35,794 bases of DNA from Planctomycetota bacterium (GCA_022564665.1 JADFKZ010000008.1:1-35794); one strand, 5' to 3'; positions 22,330 through 31,817 are shown, numbered from the stretch's first letter. Numbers and translations: made by a program. Notes: generated from the letters alone by a model not told the origin.

Positions 22330-23184
22330 TTATTCATCGCTCAACGGCAGGTGCACGACGAAGTCGCTTCCCCGTCCGACCTCGGAGTGGACGAGCAGCG
22401 ACCCGCCGTGCTCCTCGATGATCCGCCGCGCGGTCGAGAGACCCAGCCCGGTCCCCCCGGCGTGATGCGACACGTAGGGGTGGAAGATCCGTTTCAGCCG
22501 ATCCGCTTCAATGCCGGGACCGGTGTCGATCACGTGCACCCGTGCCTCGTCCTTGTCGGCCTCGACACGCAGGATCAGCTCGCCCCGGATGCCTTCGGCG
22601 CCCTCACCGCCGGGTGGGTTGAAGGTACCGTCGCTTATAGCCTGGGTGGCGTTGATCATGAGGTTTAGCAGGGCCTGCTTGAGCAGGCTCTCGTCCACGT
22701 GGACCGGTACTGGCGAATCGGGAAGCTTTGTCCGCAGCACGATCTGGTTCTGATCGCACTGCGGGTCGAAGAAGTCGCTCAGTTCGCTGACGATCTGGAC
22801 CATGTCGCTTGGCTGCTTGTCGAGCTTGACCCGCCCGGCGAACCGGAGGAAATCCGTCAGGATCGATCCCAGCCGCTCCACTTCCCGCCCCAGCGCGTCC
22901 AGCCGGCGAAGAAGCCGGTCACGCTGCTCCAACGGCAGGTCGGCGCCGGTGATCCCTTCGGCCAGAAGACCCGCGTTGAGGCTGATCGTGGAGAGCGGGT
23001 TCTTGATTTCGTGCGCCAGCCCTCCCGTCATGGAACCCAGCTCCGCCAACCGCTCGGAATCCCGCGCCCGCCGCTCGGCATCCCGTGCCCGCCGCTCGGC
23101 CCGGCGAAGCAGGATCCGCATGACCGGCAGCATCGCCACCAGGCCGACCAAAACGCCGAGAAACACCCACCACAAGAAGTGCAT
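22330..23184 (-). CDS. Membrane-tethered sensor histidine kinase
   Basis: This 284-residue histidine kinase autophosphorylates and passes phosphate to a response regulator not seen here. One N-terminal membrane helix (about 5-25) leads into a charged RRAERRARDAERRARDSE heptad-like repeat. The H-box is GGLAHEIKNPLSTI with H58. The ATPase has the N-box NLMINATQAI, G1 DTGPGIE and G2 GGTGLGLS. There is no extracellular sensor, so input may come through the helix or a partner. ATG 23184 starts MHFLWWVFLG. It lies 218 nt downstream of pnp on the same strand and may be partly cotranscribed. No response regulator is adjacent. Confidence 0.93.
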   Translation of the reverse strand: MHFLWWVFLGVLVGLVAMLPVMRILLRRAERRARDAERRARDSERLAELGSMTGGLAHEIKNPLSTISLNAGLLAEGITGADLPLEQRDRLLRRLDALGREVERLGSILTDFLRFAGRVKLDKQPSDMVQIVSELSDFFDPQCDQNQIVLRTKLPDSPVPVHVDESLLKQALLNLMINATQAISDGTFNPPGGEGAEGIRGELILRVEADKDEARVHVIDTGPGIEADRLKRIFHPYVSHHAGGTGLGLSTARRIIEEHGGSLLVHSEVGRGSDFVVHLPLSDE

Positions 23185-23402
23185 CGCTGTTGGCTCTCAG
23201 GCTCCGTCTGTCACACAAAGCCTACCTGTATTTTCATCACTGCAGAGGCGCAGAGAACTGAAATCATAGATGTCAGGGGCGCGTCTTGCCGTGATGCGAG
23301 ATGGCACTGTGTGCTGAGGCACGCCCAGCGATGCTCGTCGCAGAATACCTCTCCTGAGTTTTCTCCGCGTCCTGGGTGTCTGGGCGGTGAATACCCTTCG
23401 AC

Positions 23403-25562
23403 TTACGCCTCGACGGGCTGTGACTTCTGTTCCGCCATCGCCGCCCGTCGCGAGAGCCTGATCTTGCCGGTCGACTCGTCCACGTCGATCACTTTGACCT
23501 TGATCCGATCACCCACCTTGACCTCGTCGGTGACGCTCTTGACATAGCCCTCGGCCAGCTCGGAGATGTGGCACATCCCGTCGGTGCCGGGTGCGATCTC
23601 GACGAACGCCCCGAAGTCCTTGGTGGCCACCACCTGACCCTCGTAGATCGCACCAACCTTTATCTCGGCGGCGATCGCCTCGACTTCTGCCTTGGCCTTT
23701 TCGCCACTCGCGGAGTCAACGGCCGCGATGTAGACGGTGCCATCCTCCTCGACATCGATCGTTGCCCCCGTCCGTTCCTGGATGGCCCGGATCGTCTTTC
23801 CGCCGGGACCGATGAGCTTGCCGATCTTCTCGGGGTCGATGAGCACGGATATGATTCGCGGCGCGTACGGCGAAAGATCGGCCCTGGGCTCCGGGATCAC
23901 CGCTTCCATCTTCTCGATGATCTGAAGCCGCGCCGTTTTGGCCTGCGAGAGCACCGCCGCGATCTCCTGAAGATCGAGCCCGTTGGCCTTCAAATCGAGT
24001 TGCACGCCCGTGATCCCGTCGCGGGTCCCGGCGACCTTGAAGTCCATCTCGCCAAAGAAATCCTCCTCACCGATGATGTCGGTAACGTAGGTCACGCGAC
24101 CGTCCGCCGAGGTGAACCGCCCGATCGAGATCCCGGCGCAGGTCCCCTTGATGGGCACGCCCGCATCCATCAGCGCCAAACACCCGCCGCACACCGAGGC
24201 CATCGACGACGATCCGTTGGACTCGGTGATCTCGCTGATGAGCCGGATCGTGTAGGGGAACTCTTCCAGCTCGGGCAGGACCGCCAGCAATGATCGCTCC
24301 GCCAGCGCCCCGTGTCCGATCTCCCGTCTGCCCGGACCGGCGATCCGCCGGATCTCGCCGGTGGCGAAGGGCGGGAAGTCATAGTGCAGGTAGAACTTCT
24401 TGGCGTACTCGGGCATCAGCCCATCGACGATCTGCTCGTTACGGGTCGTCCCCAGGACGCAGATGGCGAGCGTTTGTGTCTCGCCGCGCTGAAAGAAGGC
24501 CGATCCGTGGGTGCGGGCGAAGATCCCCACCTCCATCTCCAGCGGTCGGATCTCGGTCGATGACCGGCGGTCGGCACGGATCCCCTTCTCGGCCAGCAGC
24601 CTGTGGGCAACCTTTTTCTCCAACCGCCGGAACGCCTCCTGGGCGTGCCGGCGACGCTCTTCGGCAGCCACATGGTCCATGTAGCCTCCGGACTCCGGAA
24701 GCTGAAAATGCTCCTCGAGCACCCGTTCGCGGAGGGCATCGATCCCGTCGTTCCGCTCCTTCTTGCCTGGGTGCTGGCGCAGCTCGATGAGCTGGCTTTC
24801 CGCTACGGCGCGAACCTGCTCGACGATCTCCGGCGGCGGCAGGTGCAACGTACCTGGCACCTTCTCGCGAAAGCCGGCCTTGGCCACGAGCTCCTGCTGC
24901 ATCTCGACGATGGGCTTGATCGCCTGCTCGTAGCCAATGCGGATCGCCTCGAGAACGTCAGCCTCCGAGACCTCCGCGGCCCCGATCTCGATCATGTTGA
25001 TCCCGTCAGCGTGTCCCGAGAGGATCAGGTCGAGGTCGGAGAACTCCATCTGGGCGTGGGTGGGGTTGATCACGAACTGCTCGCCGTCGTCGGTGGTGAT
25101 GCGGCCGACTCGCACCGTTGCCACCGGCCCCTGGAAGGGTGCGTCGGTCAGGCACAGTGCCGCCGAGGCCCCGGTGCAGGCCAGCACATCGGCGTCGTTC
25201 TGGCCGTCGTGACTCATCACCCACGCCTGGATCTGGATCTCGTCCATAAACCCGTCGGGAAACCGTGGGCGGATGGGACGGTCCATCATCCGCATGGTCA
25301 GGATTTCCTTCTCGCCTGGTGGTCCTTCGCGCTTGCGAAAGCCGCCGGGGAACTTGCCGCCGGCGCCAAGCTTTTCACGGTAATCGCACTGGAGGGGGAA
25401 GAAGTCCAGCCCCGGCCGCGGATCCGCCCGCATTGCCGTCACCAGCACAGTCGTGTCCGCATAGGACACGAGGACCGCCCCGTTGGCCTGCCGGGCGATC
25501 TTTCCGGTCTCGAACCGCAGTGTGCGGCCGGCGATTTCCCGCTCAACAACTACATGTGGCAT
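23403..25562 (-). CDS. pnp: Polyribonucleotide nucleotidyltransferase (PNPase)
   Basis: PNPase degrades RNA 3' to 5' using phosphate and can add tails; it is a degradosome component in many bacteria. The 719 residues follow the family order: two RNase PH folds joined by an all-alpha region, a KH domain (IISVLIDPEKIGKLIGPGGK...) and a C-terminal S1 domain (GAIYEGQVVATKDFGAFVEI). The catalytic second RNase PH domain carries the GRREIGHGALAERSL and GTCAGISIG blocks. ATG 25562 begins MPHVVVEREIAGRTL. It lies 187 nt downstream of rpsO, the classic rpsO-pnp order, with a large hairpin in the gap. Confidence 0.97.
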   Translation of the reverse strand: MPHVVVEREIAGRTLRFETGKIARQANGAVLVSYADTTVLVTAMRADPRPGLDFFPLQCDYREKLGAGGKFPGGFRKREGPPGEKEILTMRMMDRPIRPRFPDGFMDEIQIQAWVMSHDGQNDADVLACTGASAALCLTDAPFQGPVATVRVGRITTDDGEQFVINPTHAQMEFSDLDLILSGHADGINMIEIGAAEVSEADVLEAIRIGYEQAIKPIVEMQQELVAKAGFREKVPGTLHLPPPEIVEQVRAVAESQLIELRQHPGKKERNDGIDALRERVLEEHFQLPESGGYMDHVAAEERRRHAQEAFRRLEKKVAHRLLAEKGIRADRRSSTEIRPLEMEVGIFARTHGSAFFQRGETQTLAICVLGTTRNEQIVDGLMPEYAKKFYLHYDFPPFATGEIRRIAGPGRREIGHGALAERSLLAVLPELEEFPYTIRLISEITESNGSSSMASVCGGCLALMDAGVPIKGTCAGISIGRFTSADGRVTYVTDIIGEEDFFGEMDFKVAGTRDGITGVQLDLKANGLDLQEIAAVLSQAKTARLQIIEKMEAVIPEPRADLSPYAPRIISVLIDPEKIGKLIGPGGKTIRAIQERTGATIDVEEDGTVYIAAVDSASGEKAKAEVEAIAAEIKVGAIYEGQVVATKDFGAFVEIAPGTDGMCHISELAEGYVKSVTDEVKVGDRIKVKVIDVDESTGKIRLSRRAAMAEQKSQPVEA

Positions 25563-25582
25563 TGTGTTTCCATCTCTGCAAG

Positions 25583-25600
25583 GAGTCCACCCGCGGACTC
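25583..25600 (-). promoter_or_regulatory. Small hairpin just upstream of pnp
   Basis: GAGTCC (25583-25588) and GGACTC (25595-25600) form a 6-bp stem with a 6-nt loop, about 20 nt before the pnp start. It may mask or flank the translation-initiation region. The effect is unproven. Confidence 0.35.
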
Positions 25601-25650
25601 ATCGCCGCGCGGGCATTTCTGGGGCGGCCGTCGACTCCGTCAGAGGCAGA

Positions 25651-25697
25651 AGGCAAACAACAGTACGGGGTGGGCGACGCCCGGCTGTTGCTTGCCT
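25651..25697 (-). promoter_or_regulatory. Large rpsO-pnp intercistronic hairpin
   Basis: AGGCAA-A-CAACAG (25651-25663) pairs with CTGTTG-C-TTGCCT (25685-25697), 12 pairs with one mismatch, enclosing GGGC-GAC-GCCC. No U tract follows. In E. coli the pnp leader has a long stem cut by RNase III as part of PNPase autoregulation. This position and shape suggest an analogous processing site, which is inferred. Confidence 0.5.
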
Positions 25698-25749
25698 ACT
25701 GCCGCCGGTCGTCGAGCCGACCGCGACAATGAACGACAATCGACGCGGC

Positions 25750-26019
25750 CTACTTGCGCAGGCCGAGCCGCTTGATGAGCCCCTTATACGCCTCCCGATC
25801 TTCTCTGGACAGGTACTTCAGCAGGCGATTCCTCTTCCCCACCATCAGCAGCAGCCCCCTGCGGGACGCAAAGTCGTGCTTGGCAGTTCGCAGGTGCTCC
25901 ATCAGCTCCCGCATCCGCTCGGTCAGAATCGCGATTTGTACCTGGGGTGACCCCGTATCGCCGTCGTGGACGCGAAAGTCCTTGATCAGCTCCTGTTTGC
26001 GGGTTGCCGTAATCGTCAT
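25750..26019 (-). CDS. rpsO: 30S ribosomal protein S15
   Basis: S15 binds the central domain of 16S rRNA early in 30S assembly. The 89-residue protein has the family core [19 protein letters not shown], then [16 protein letters not shown] and the basic [19 protein letters not shown] segment. ATG 26019 ([18 protein letters not shown]) gives the standard length; the frame extends to 26082 without support. It heads the rpsO-pnp unit and diverges from serA, with 92 nt between the start codons. Confidence 0.97.
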   Translation of the reverse strand: MTITATRKQELIKDFRVHDGDTGSPQVQIAILTERMRELMEHLRTAKHDFASRRGLLLMVGKRNRLLKYLSREDREAYKGLIKRLGLRK

Positions 26020-26111
26020 GGGTGCGTCTTTAGGATCGGGTCCTGCTGGCCGAAGCTGAAGAATCAGGTACTTTAGCACCATCGGCGGTTGCCGTCCAAG
26101 GAGCCCGCCAC

Positions 26112-27731
26112 TTGAAGATCCTCATCGCCGACAAGCTTGCCCCGGAGGGGGCCGCGTTCCTCGAGTCCCAAGCAGACGTCGACGTGACCGTTCAGATCGG
26201 ACTTGCCGGCGACGGTCTGGCCGATGTCTTGCGGGCGCACGACGGGGTGGTGGTGCGGTCGGCGGTCCAGATCACCGCCGCCGTACTGGATCGGTGCGGC
26301 CGGGGGGAGGGCTCGAGGCTGCGAGCCATCGCCAGGGCGGGAGTCGGCGTGGACAATATCGATCTGCCGGCGGCGACCAGGCTGGGCATCGCGGTGATGA
26401 ACTCTGCCTCGGCCTCCACGATAGCGACTGCCGAGCTCACCTTCGCCCTCTTGATCAGCCGGGTCAGGAACATCGCCGCAGCCCAGGCAACGGTCGCCGG
26501 CGGCGGCTGGGACCGCAGCCGCTTCGTCGGCACTCAGCTGTACGGCAAGACCCTGGGCATCGTGGGGCTCGGCCGGATCGGCCGAGCGGTGGCGGAGCGT
26601 GCGCTCGCCTTCGGGATGAACGTCTGCGCCTACGACCCCTTCATCAACGCCGACTCTCAGATGGAGGGGCAGGTGCCTCTCCTCAAGACGCTCGCCGAGT
26701 TGCTGGGCCGGGTGGACATGGTCAGCTTTCATGTCCCCAAGACCGATGCCACGTCGGGAATGCTCAATCGGGAGGCATTCGCTGAGGCCCGGCCCGGCAT
26801 CCTGGTGATCAACGCGTCGCGCGGGGGGATCATCGACGAGACCGCGCTTCTTGAGGCCCTGGAAAGCGGCCGCTGTGCCGGCGCCGCACTCGACGTCTAC
26901 GAGACGGAGCCCCCTCCAGCCGACAGCCCGCTACGCAACCACCCCCTCATCCTCGCGACCCCGCATCTGGGCGCGTCGACGGCCGAGGCGCAGGAGGCGG
27001 TGGCCGTGGACGCCTGCGGTGCGCTTGTGAAGTACCTGCGGGGAGAGGGGATGACCGGGGCGGTCAACGCCGGAGGCCTGAGACTCGATCTCTCGCAGCG
27101 GCAGCGGGCGTTCGTCGACCTCAGCGACCGCATGGTCGGGCTTCTCACGGCAGCGGTTCAGCCGCGGCGGCTCCGATCGGTCACTTTTACCCTTCGCGGT
27201 GAGGAGCTTGCCCGCCGCGCCGACACGATCGCGCGTCACGGACTGGTGGAGCTCCTGCGCCGCCATCTCGACGAGCCGGTCAACGTCATCAACGCGGCCT
27301 TGATCACCGAGCAGCGTCACATCGAGACGCAGACCGTCATCGGAGCCGACCACGGCGAGGACCGTCTCGCCATCACCATCGCGCAGGATGACGAGACGCA
27401 TCGCGTCGAGGGCGCGATCTACGCCGATGGGTTTCCGCGGGTCACCCACCTCGACGGCTATGCCATGGACATGGTCCCCGCGGGTCACATGGTGGTTCTC
27501 ACCAACGCCGACGAGCCGGGCCGGATCGGGCTGGTCGGAAAGATGTTCGGCGACGCCGGCGTCAACATCGCCGAGATGGTCATCGGCCGCAAGCTGGACG
27601 ACCCCGCCGGCAAGACCATCGCCATGATGATCCTCAAGCTCGACGGTGCGCCGGGCAAGTTGTTGCTCGAGGACCTTCGCAAGGCTCCCGGCATCCTGAG
27701 CCTCGCCCACGTCGAGCTCGCGGGGCTGTAG
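26112..27731 (+). CDS. serA: D-3-phosphoglycerate dehydrogenase
   Basis: SerA oxidises 3-phosphoglycerate with NAD as the first step of serine synthesis. The 539-residue length fits the long three-domain form. The NAD-binding motif GLGRIG is at 152-157. Catalytic residues are R237 (NASRGG), E266 (ETEPP) and H285 (PHLGAST). An intervening domain spans about 320-460, and a C-terminal ACT domain (about 465-539, [16 protein letters not shown]) usually mediates serine feedback. The start is TTG 26112 with AAGGAG 8 nt upstream, beginning [13 protein letters not shown]. Repeats begin directly downstream. Confidence 0.97.
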   Translation: MKILIADKLAPEGAAFLESQADVDVTVQIGLAGDGLADVLRAHDGVVVRSAVQITAAVLDRCGRGEGSRLRAIARAGVGVDNIDLPAATRLGIAVMNSASASTIATAELTFALLISRVRNIAAAQATVAGGGWDRSRFVGTQLYGKTLGIVGLGRIGRAVAERALAFGMNVCAYDPFINADSQMEGQVPLLKTLAELLGRVDMVSFHVPKTDATSGMLNREAFAEARPGILVINASRGGIIDETALLEALESGRCAGAALDVYETEPPPADSPLRNHPLILATPHLGASTAEAQEAVAVDACGALVKYLRGEGMTGAVNAGGLRLDLSQRQRAFVDLSDRMVGLLTAAVQPRRLRSVTFTLRGEELARRADTIARHGLVELLRRHLDEPVNVINAALITEQRHIETQTVIGADHGEDRLAITIAQDDETHRVEGAIYADGFPRVTHLDGYAMDMVPAGHMVVLTNADEPGRIGLVGKMFGDAGVNIAEMVIGRKLDDPAGKTIAMMILKLDGAPGKLLLEDLRKAPGILSLAHVELAGL

Positions 27732-27859
27732 GGCCAGCTATGCCGGCCGCCGAAGAAGGCGAAGAAGACAAAGATTCACCGCGGAGAAGGGCCGCGGTGA
27801 AATGAGAGGGTTCAGCGTTCAGGGTTCAGAAAGCGCGCCGTCGGCCGTCGGCAAAATCC

Positions 27860-27957
27860 GGGTGGCTGGGGCTGAGCGAAGCGAAGCCCCGGTCTTCTCG
27901 GCTTCGGACCAACCGTGGCGTCGTCTCGATGCGATCGGGACTCCGTCACAGCCGCCC
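27860..27957 (+). repeat. Cloverleaf-like dispersed repeat, copy 3
   Basis: This 98-bp copy has outer ends GGGTGGCTG and CAGCCGCCC, still pairing in RNA through one U-G wobble. Arm 1 GGGCT/AGCCC is intact, and arm 3 GTCTCGAT/ATCGGGAC pairs with one wobble. It is closest to copy 2. Confidence 0.77.
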
Positions 27958-28041
27958 GGAAACGGGCTGTCGGTTCTCGGAACTGCCCCGCCGCCGTCAC
28001 TCCCGGTTACAAGACAGGCCGAATCAACGTCGGCACACCGT

Positions 28042-28118
28042 CTGGCGTTCTAGCGCACACGCTGGTGTTCTGGCGCACAGGCTGGCGTCCTAGCGCACAG
28101 GCTGGCGTCCAGCGCCGC
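28042..28118 (+). repeat. 20-bp tandem repeat, about 3.8 units
   Basis: Units are CTGGCGTTCTAGCGCACACG (28042-28061), CTGGTGTTCTGGCGCACAGG (28062-28081), CTGGCGTCCTAGCGCACAGG (28082-28101) and a partial fourth. Related units follow the cloverleaf-like copy after metK (about 3590-3630). Confidence 0.8.
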
Positions 28119-28168
28119 AGAGAAAAGAGCAGGGTTCAGCAGATCCCCCCGAGCCCCCTTGACTCGCC

Positions 28169-28735
28169 CTACGTAGGCCATTGGCCCGGCGGGCCCTCGC
28201 CGGCGCCAAGCTTGACGCCGAGACCGGTCACGACCCGGTTGACGTAGCAAAAGTACCCGACGCACTGTGTCAGATCGAGAATGGCCCGATCGTCGAGCCC
28301 CGCGTCTCGCATCGCCGCGATGTCCTGTTCAGTCATCTCCATTGGCGCGGTCGTGAGCTTTTTGGCATAGCTGATCATGGCGTTCTCCCGGTCGTCCAGC
28401 TCGCCGGGATTGTCGTCGGCCAGCGCATCGGCCAGGTCGCGACGCTCCCGGGGCAGCAGTCTGATCAATCCCGCCCGGTGGTGGCGGAGGCAGTATTGAC
28501 ACCCGTTGAGCCGGCTGACCACGACGGCCACCATCTCGCGTTCGACCCGTGACAGCGGCGACGGCTCGTGCATTGCCGCCTGGTACATCTGGAAGTGGGT
28601 CCGCAGAGATGCCGGGTTCAGCGAGTGGACCTTCATGACGTTGTCCACAGTGCCGTCGGGGTTGCCGACCCGCTTGTACAGCCTGGCCAGCTCACCCGTC
28701 GCCTCGCTCTCGGCAATGGTCCTGATATACGCCAT
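28169..28735 (-). CDS. AhpD-like/carboxymuconolactone decarboxylase-family peroxidase-related protein
   Basis: This 188-residue all-helical protein belongs to the AhpD/CMD superfamily, often labelled uncharacterised peroxidase-related enzyme. The redox motif is GCQYCLRHH with C79, C82 and nearby H85/H86; in AhpD-type proteins such a pair reduces peroxides or a partner. The N-terminal half (MAYIRTIAESEATGELARLY) and NVMKVHSLNPASLRTHF are typical of the subgroup. ATG 28735 is chosen because the longer frame runs into repeats. The upstream 155 nt are repeats, so it may have its own promoter. Confidence 0.88.
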   Translation of the reverse strand: MAYIRTIAESEATGELARLYKRVGNPDGTVDNVMKVHSLNPASLRTHFQMYQAAMHEPSPLSRVEREMVAVVVSRLNGCQYCLRHHRAGLIRLLPRERRDLADALADDNPGELDDRENAMISYAKKLTTAPMEMTEQDIAAMRDAGLDDRAILDLTQCVGYFCYVNRVVTGLGVKLGAGEGPPGQWPT

Positions 28736-28890
28736 GCGGGCTATCGGCTGTCGGCTATCAGCCATCGGCAAGAAGATGCGACCGCCCTGCTCCGGCCGAC
28801 AGCTGATTGCTGACAGCCGACAGCCTCTTTCTCCGCGGCCCTCTGCGGTGAATCTTCGCCTTTTTCGGCGGCCGGCACACACAGCCGGCC
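28736..28890. repeat. Short repeats between the sulfotransferase and AhpD-like genes
   Basis: Contains CGGCTATCGGCTGTCGGCTA and TATCAGCC, then CCGACAGCTGATTGCTGACA and GCCGACAGCC, which can fold back on each other. It also holds the inverse of the GATTCACCGCGGAGGGCC module seen after metK and serA. No coding signal. Confidence 0.55.
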
Positions 28891-29838
28891 CTAGGTGACC
28901 CCTGCCATCTGTTCCAGGTCGGCATAGCCGATCTCATGGAGCAGGTTCCCTGCTTCCTTGAGAAAGCGGCTGTGGGTCTCGTCGTCGAAGTGGTTCTTCC
29001 AGTCCCCGACGATCCCCTTGCGATAGTGCGACTTCGGGTCCTCCTCGCCCGGATTTCGACCGCCGGAGACCACGCGAAAGGACGCGCCGTCGACGCACGC
29101 ACCGACGATCTCGTCGCTCGCGTCGACACCGAGGAACGCGAGCATGCGTCGAGTCTGGGCCACCGGATCGGCCTGGAGCGTTTCGTAGCGAAGCTCCAGA
29201 TAGCGGCCGGCGATCTGTGCGGCCGCCTGCCGGGCACGTGTGACGTACGGCACCCAGTGGTCCTTGGCAAAGTAGAGGGCGTACTCGGCGAAGCCGGAAA
29301 ACTTGCCGTCATCACCCTGTCGCCGAAGCTGGGCCCAGCCGGAGACCGCACCGTCACGACCGTCGCGGATGATGTGAATGAACCTGGCCCCGGGGTACAG
29401 CGCGTCGAGGGCGGGAACGCCGATCGCCCCCTCGGGCGTCCTGTCACCGAGTGCCCTGATCACCTCGGGGTGCTCGCACGCAGCGAGGTACTTGTTCAGG
29501 ACCTGGTCGGCAAACAGCCGCGCGACGGCGAAGAGCCCCTCCGCGCTGAGCCTGTAGTTGGTCCTGGCGTCGTCGTTGTACAGCTTGGCCACCTGCTCGA
29601 GCATCGGTCCCGCCACATCGGAAAAGTGGCCCTCACCCATGCAGCAGACGCTGGGGTGGCTGTTGAGCAGCCTCTCGACCCAGGTGGTGCCGGACTTCTG
29701 GCAGCCGATGACAAAGAAGACGTCGCGACCAGCCACATGGCGGCTCGCCTCGATTGCTTCGTGAAACCACTTCGGGATGCGAATTGGGTCTTCCACGCGG
29801 CGGGCTCCTGCGCGCACCGCGAGTCTCGTTCCCTCCAT
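28891..29838 (-). CDS. PAPS-dependent sulfotransferase
   Basis: This 315-residue cytoplasmic sulfotransferase would move sulfate from PAPS to a hydroxyl or amine acceptor. The 5'-phosphosulfate loop GCQKSGTTW is at 45-53, the 3'-phosphate motif IHIIRDGRDGAVSGW at 154-168, and the C-terminal RKGIVGDWKNHF matches the RKGxxGDWK cofactor motif. The acceptor is unknown; carbohydrate or lipid sulfation is common in planctomycetes but is not shown here. ATG 29838 is the only good start. It lies 18 nt downstream of the aminotransferase stop on the same strand, suggesting cotranscription. Confidence 0.93.
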   Translation of the reverse strand: MEGTRLAVRAGARRVEDPIRIPKWFHEAIEASRHVAGRDVFFVIGCQKSGTTWVERLLNSHPSVCCMGEGHFSDVAGPMLEQVAKLYNDDARTNYRLSAEGLFAVARLFADQVLNKYLAACEHPEVIRALGDRTPEGAIGVPALDALYPGARFIHIIRDGRDGAVSGWAQLRRQGDDGKFSGFAEYALYFAKDHWVPYVTRARQAAAQIAGRYLELRYETLQADPVAQTRRMLAFLGVDASDEIVGACVDGASFRVVSGGRNPGEEDPKSHYRKGIVGDWKNHFDDETHSRFLKEAGNLLHEIGYADLEQMAGVT

Positions 29839-29856
29839 CGACCCACAGGGCCGGGA

Positions 29857-31113
29857 TCATGAATCTGGGCGGTTGTTGAGGCTGCGCAGGAACCGGTCGA
29901 TTCGCCGGCAGCCCTCCGTGATCTGCTCCTGGGAGCAGGCGAAGCTCAGCCGCACCCGCCCTTCGCCGCACGCGCCGAACTCGGCGCCGGGGACCACGGC
30001 CACGCGGGCTTCCTCCAGCAACACCTCGGCAAACCGCTGCGATGAGTCGATGAGGGTGCCGCCCGCCGACCTGCGGCCGAAGTGAGCGCTGAAGTCGGGA
30101 AAGACGTAGAAGGCACCGGCAGGCCGCGGGCAGCGGACGCCGGGCACCGCCGAGAGCCTCTGGTAGATCAATTCGGCCCGCTTGGCGAACACCCGGCGCA
30201 TCCGCTCCACCTCCCCGGCGCTGTTGCCCAGCGCCTCAGCGACCGCGGCGTAGCAGAAGGAAGTTATGTTACTGCTCACCTGACCCTGGAGCTTGGCCAT
30301 GGCCGCGGCGATCAGACCGTCAGAGCCGGGAGCGCAGGCGTAGCCGATCCGCCAACCCGTCATTGCGTACGCCTTGCTCAGCCCGTTGATCGTCACCACC
30401 CGATCGGCGATCGACTCAATGGAGCCGAGCGAGAAATGGGCGATGCCGCCGTAGACGAGCTTCTCGTAAATCTCATCGGTGATGACGATGACCCGCCCGC
30501 GCGCCGCGATGACCTCAGCCAGGGCCCTGAGCTCTTGGGGCTCGTACATTGTCCCGCAGGGGTTCGACGGGCTGTTGACGACCAATACCGCCGTGTGATC
30601 GGTGATCGCGTCGTCAAGCTGAGCGGGGGTGATCTTGAAGTCATTGTCGATCGCCCCGGGCACCTCGACGACCCTTGCCCCCGCCAGCTCGATCATCGGC
30701 CGGTAGCTCACCCACGCCGGGGTGGGCAGAACAACCTCCTGGCCGCGGCCAGGCTCCAGGAGGCATTGCATGGCCAGATAGAGCGACTGCTTGGCGCCCG
30801 TGGAGATGACGATGTCGCGGGGTGTGCACTGGATATCGTTCTCGCATCGCAGCTTGTGGGCAATCGCCTCCCTGGCCGCCGGGTCACCCGCGACCGGCAT
30901 GTAGTGGGTCTTGCCGGCCTTCAGCGCATCGATCGCCGATTGGGAGATGTTTGGGGGCGTGTCGAAGTCCGGCTCCCCGGCGCCGAAGCTGATCACGTCG
31001 ACGCCCTCGGCCCGAAGCTCGCGAACCCGCGCCGTGACGGCCAGCGTCGCCGACGGCTTGAGGGCGCTCACCCGTCGCGAAAGCTCAAGGGGCGTCTTGG
31101 ACGAGGTCTGCAT
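29857..31113 (-). CDS. Class I/II PLP aminotransferase (aspartate aminotransferase type)
   Basis: This 418-residue fold-type I aminotransferase resembles the Ib aspartate/prephenate transaminases. The start RRVSALKPSATLAVTARVREL is family-typical, with FGAGEPDFDTP substrate-loop sequence, NSPSNPCGTMY, DEIYEKLVY, and the PLP lysine K247 in NGLSKAYAMTGWRIGY. It probably interconverts aspartate and glutamate keto acids, though aromatic amino acids or prephenate are possible. ATG 31113 is used; GGGAGG touches this ATG directly, too close for normal use, and ATG 31125 is an alternative. It diverges from the FMN reductase gene by about 70 nt and precedes the sulfotransferase by 18 nt. Confidence 0.93.
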   Translation of the reverse strand: MQTSSKTPLELSRRVSALKPSATLAVTARVRELRAEGVDVISFGAGEPDFDTPPNISQSAIDALKAGKTHYMPVAGDPAAREAIAHKLRCENDIQCTPRDIVISTGAKQSLYLAMQCLLEPGRGQEVVLPTPAWVSYRPMIELAGARVVEVPGAIDNDFKITPAQLDDAITDHTAVLVVNSPSNPCGTMYEPQELRALAEVIAARGRVIVITDEIYEKLVYGGIAHFSLGSIESIADRVVTINGLSKAYAMTGWRIGYACAPGSDGLIAAAMAKLQGQVSSNITSFCYAAVAEALGNSAGEVERMRRVFAKRAELIYQRLSAVPGVRCPRPAGAFYVFPDFSAHFGRRSAGGTLIDSSQRFAEVLLEEARVAVVPGAEFGACGEGRVRLSFACSQEQITEGCRRIDRFLRSLNNRPDS

Positions 31114-31184
31114 CCTCCCAAGCATATCGCGCGCCCGGGCCGGGCGCAACCACGTCTGTGCTGCCCTGCTATGATCCGCCGCCA

Positions 31185-31766
31185 ATGAGCGTCAAACCGA
31201 AGATCCTCGCCTTCGCCGGCAGCCTCCGGGAGGGCTCCCACAACAAGAAGCTGGTCCGTATCGCCGCCGCGGGCGCCCGCGCCGCCGGTGCCGCGGTGAG
31301 CGACCTGGACCTTCGCGACCTGCCCCTTCCCGTCTATGACGGCGATCTGGAGTCCGCCGAAGGACTACCGGCCAACGCGCGAGAGCTCAAGAGGCTCTTG
31401 AAAACCCACGACGGTTTTCTCATCGCCTCCCCTGAGTACAACAGCTCCATCAGCGGGGCCCTGAAGAACGCCATCGACTGGGCCTCGCGGCCCGAGCCCG
31501 ACGAGCCGCCGCTGGTGTGCTTCGTAGGCAAGGTGGCGGGGATCATGAGCGCTTCACCAGGCGGCCTGGGAGGCCTGCGGGGGCTGGTCCACCTGCGGGC
31601 AATCCTGGGGAACATCTCCGTGCTGGTCATTCCGCAGCAGAAGGCCGTCCAAAACGCCGGCGAGGCCTTCTCCGCAGGCGGCCGGCTCAAGGACCCCAAG
31701 GTGCAGGACGCCGTCGAGCAGATCGGCTCCAGGGTGGCCGAGGTGCTGGCGAAGCTGAAGGCCTGA
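31185..31766 (+). CDS. NAD(P)H-dependent FMN reductase
   Basis: This 193-residue flavodoxin-fold reductase belongs to the NADPH-dependent FMN reductase family (SsuE/ChrR/YieF-like). The FMN phosphate loop is [13 protein letters not shown] near the start, and [18 protein letters not shown] gives the conserved PEYN flavin-binding turn. It may reduce flavins, quinones or xenobiotics; the physiological substrate is not evident. ATG 31185 ([17 protein letters not shown]) is chosen over the upstream start at 31158. A 6-bp hairpin (GGCCAC/GTGGCC at 31818-31836) lies about 50 nt past the stop. Confidence 0.93.
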   Translation: MSVKPKILAFAGSLREGSHNKKLVRIAAAGARAAGAAVSDLDLRDLPLPVYDGDLESAEGLPANARELKRLLKTHDGFLIASPEYNSSISGALKNAIDWASRPEPDEPPLVCFVGKVAGIMSASPGGLGGLRGLVHLRAILGNISVLVIPQQKAVQNAGEAFSAGGRLKDPKVQDAVEQIGSRVAEVLAKLKA

Positions 31767-31817
31767 GACGGTCGCCGACACCCGGATTGAGCCAGCGCAC
31801 GGAATCCAGGGCTGGCA

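Larger units (their letters stand above)
27732..28168. repeat. Mosaic intergenic repeat region downstream of serA
   Basis: This 437-nt gap between convergent serA and the AhpD-like gene is nearly all repeat. It holds AAAGATTCACCGCGGAGAAG, GGGTTCAGCGTTCAGGGTTC, CCGTCGGCCGTCGG, the cloverleaf-like copy 3 (27860-27957), GGGCTGTCGG and the 20-mer tandem array (28042-28118). The order matches the region after metK. No gene is seen. Confidence 0.65.

Noticed and set aside
28042-28118. CRISPR array
   Set aside because: The 20-bp units are contiguous with no spacers between them and no cas genes nearby.
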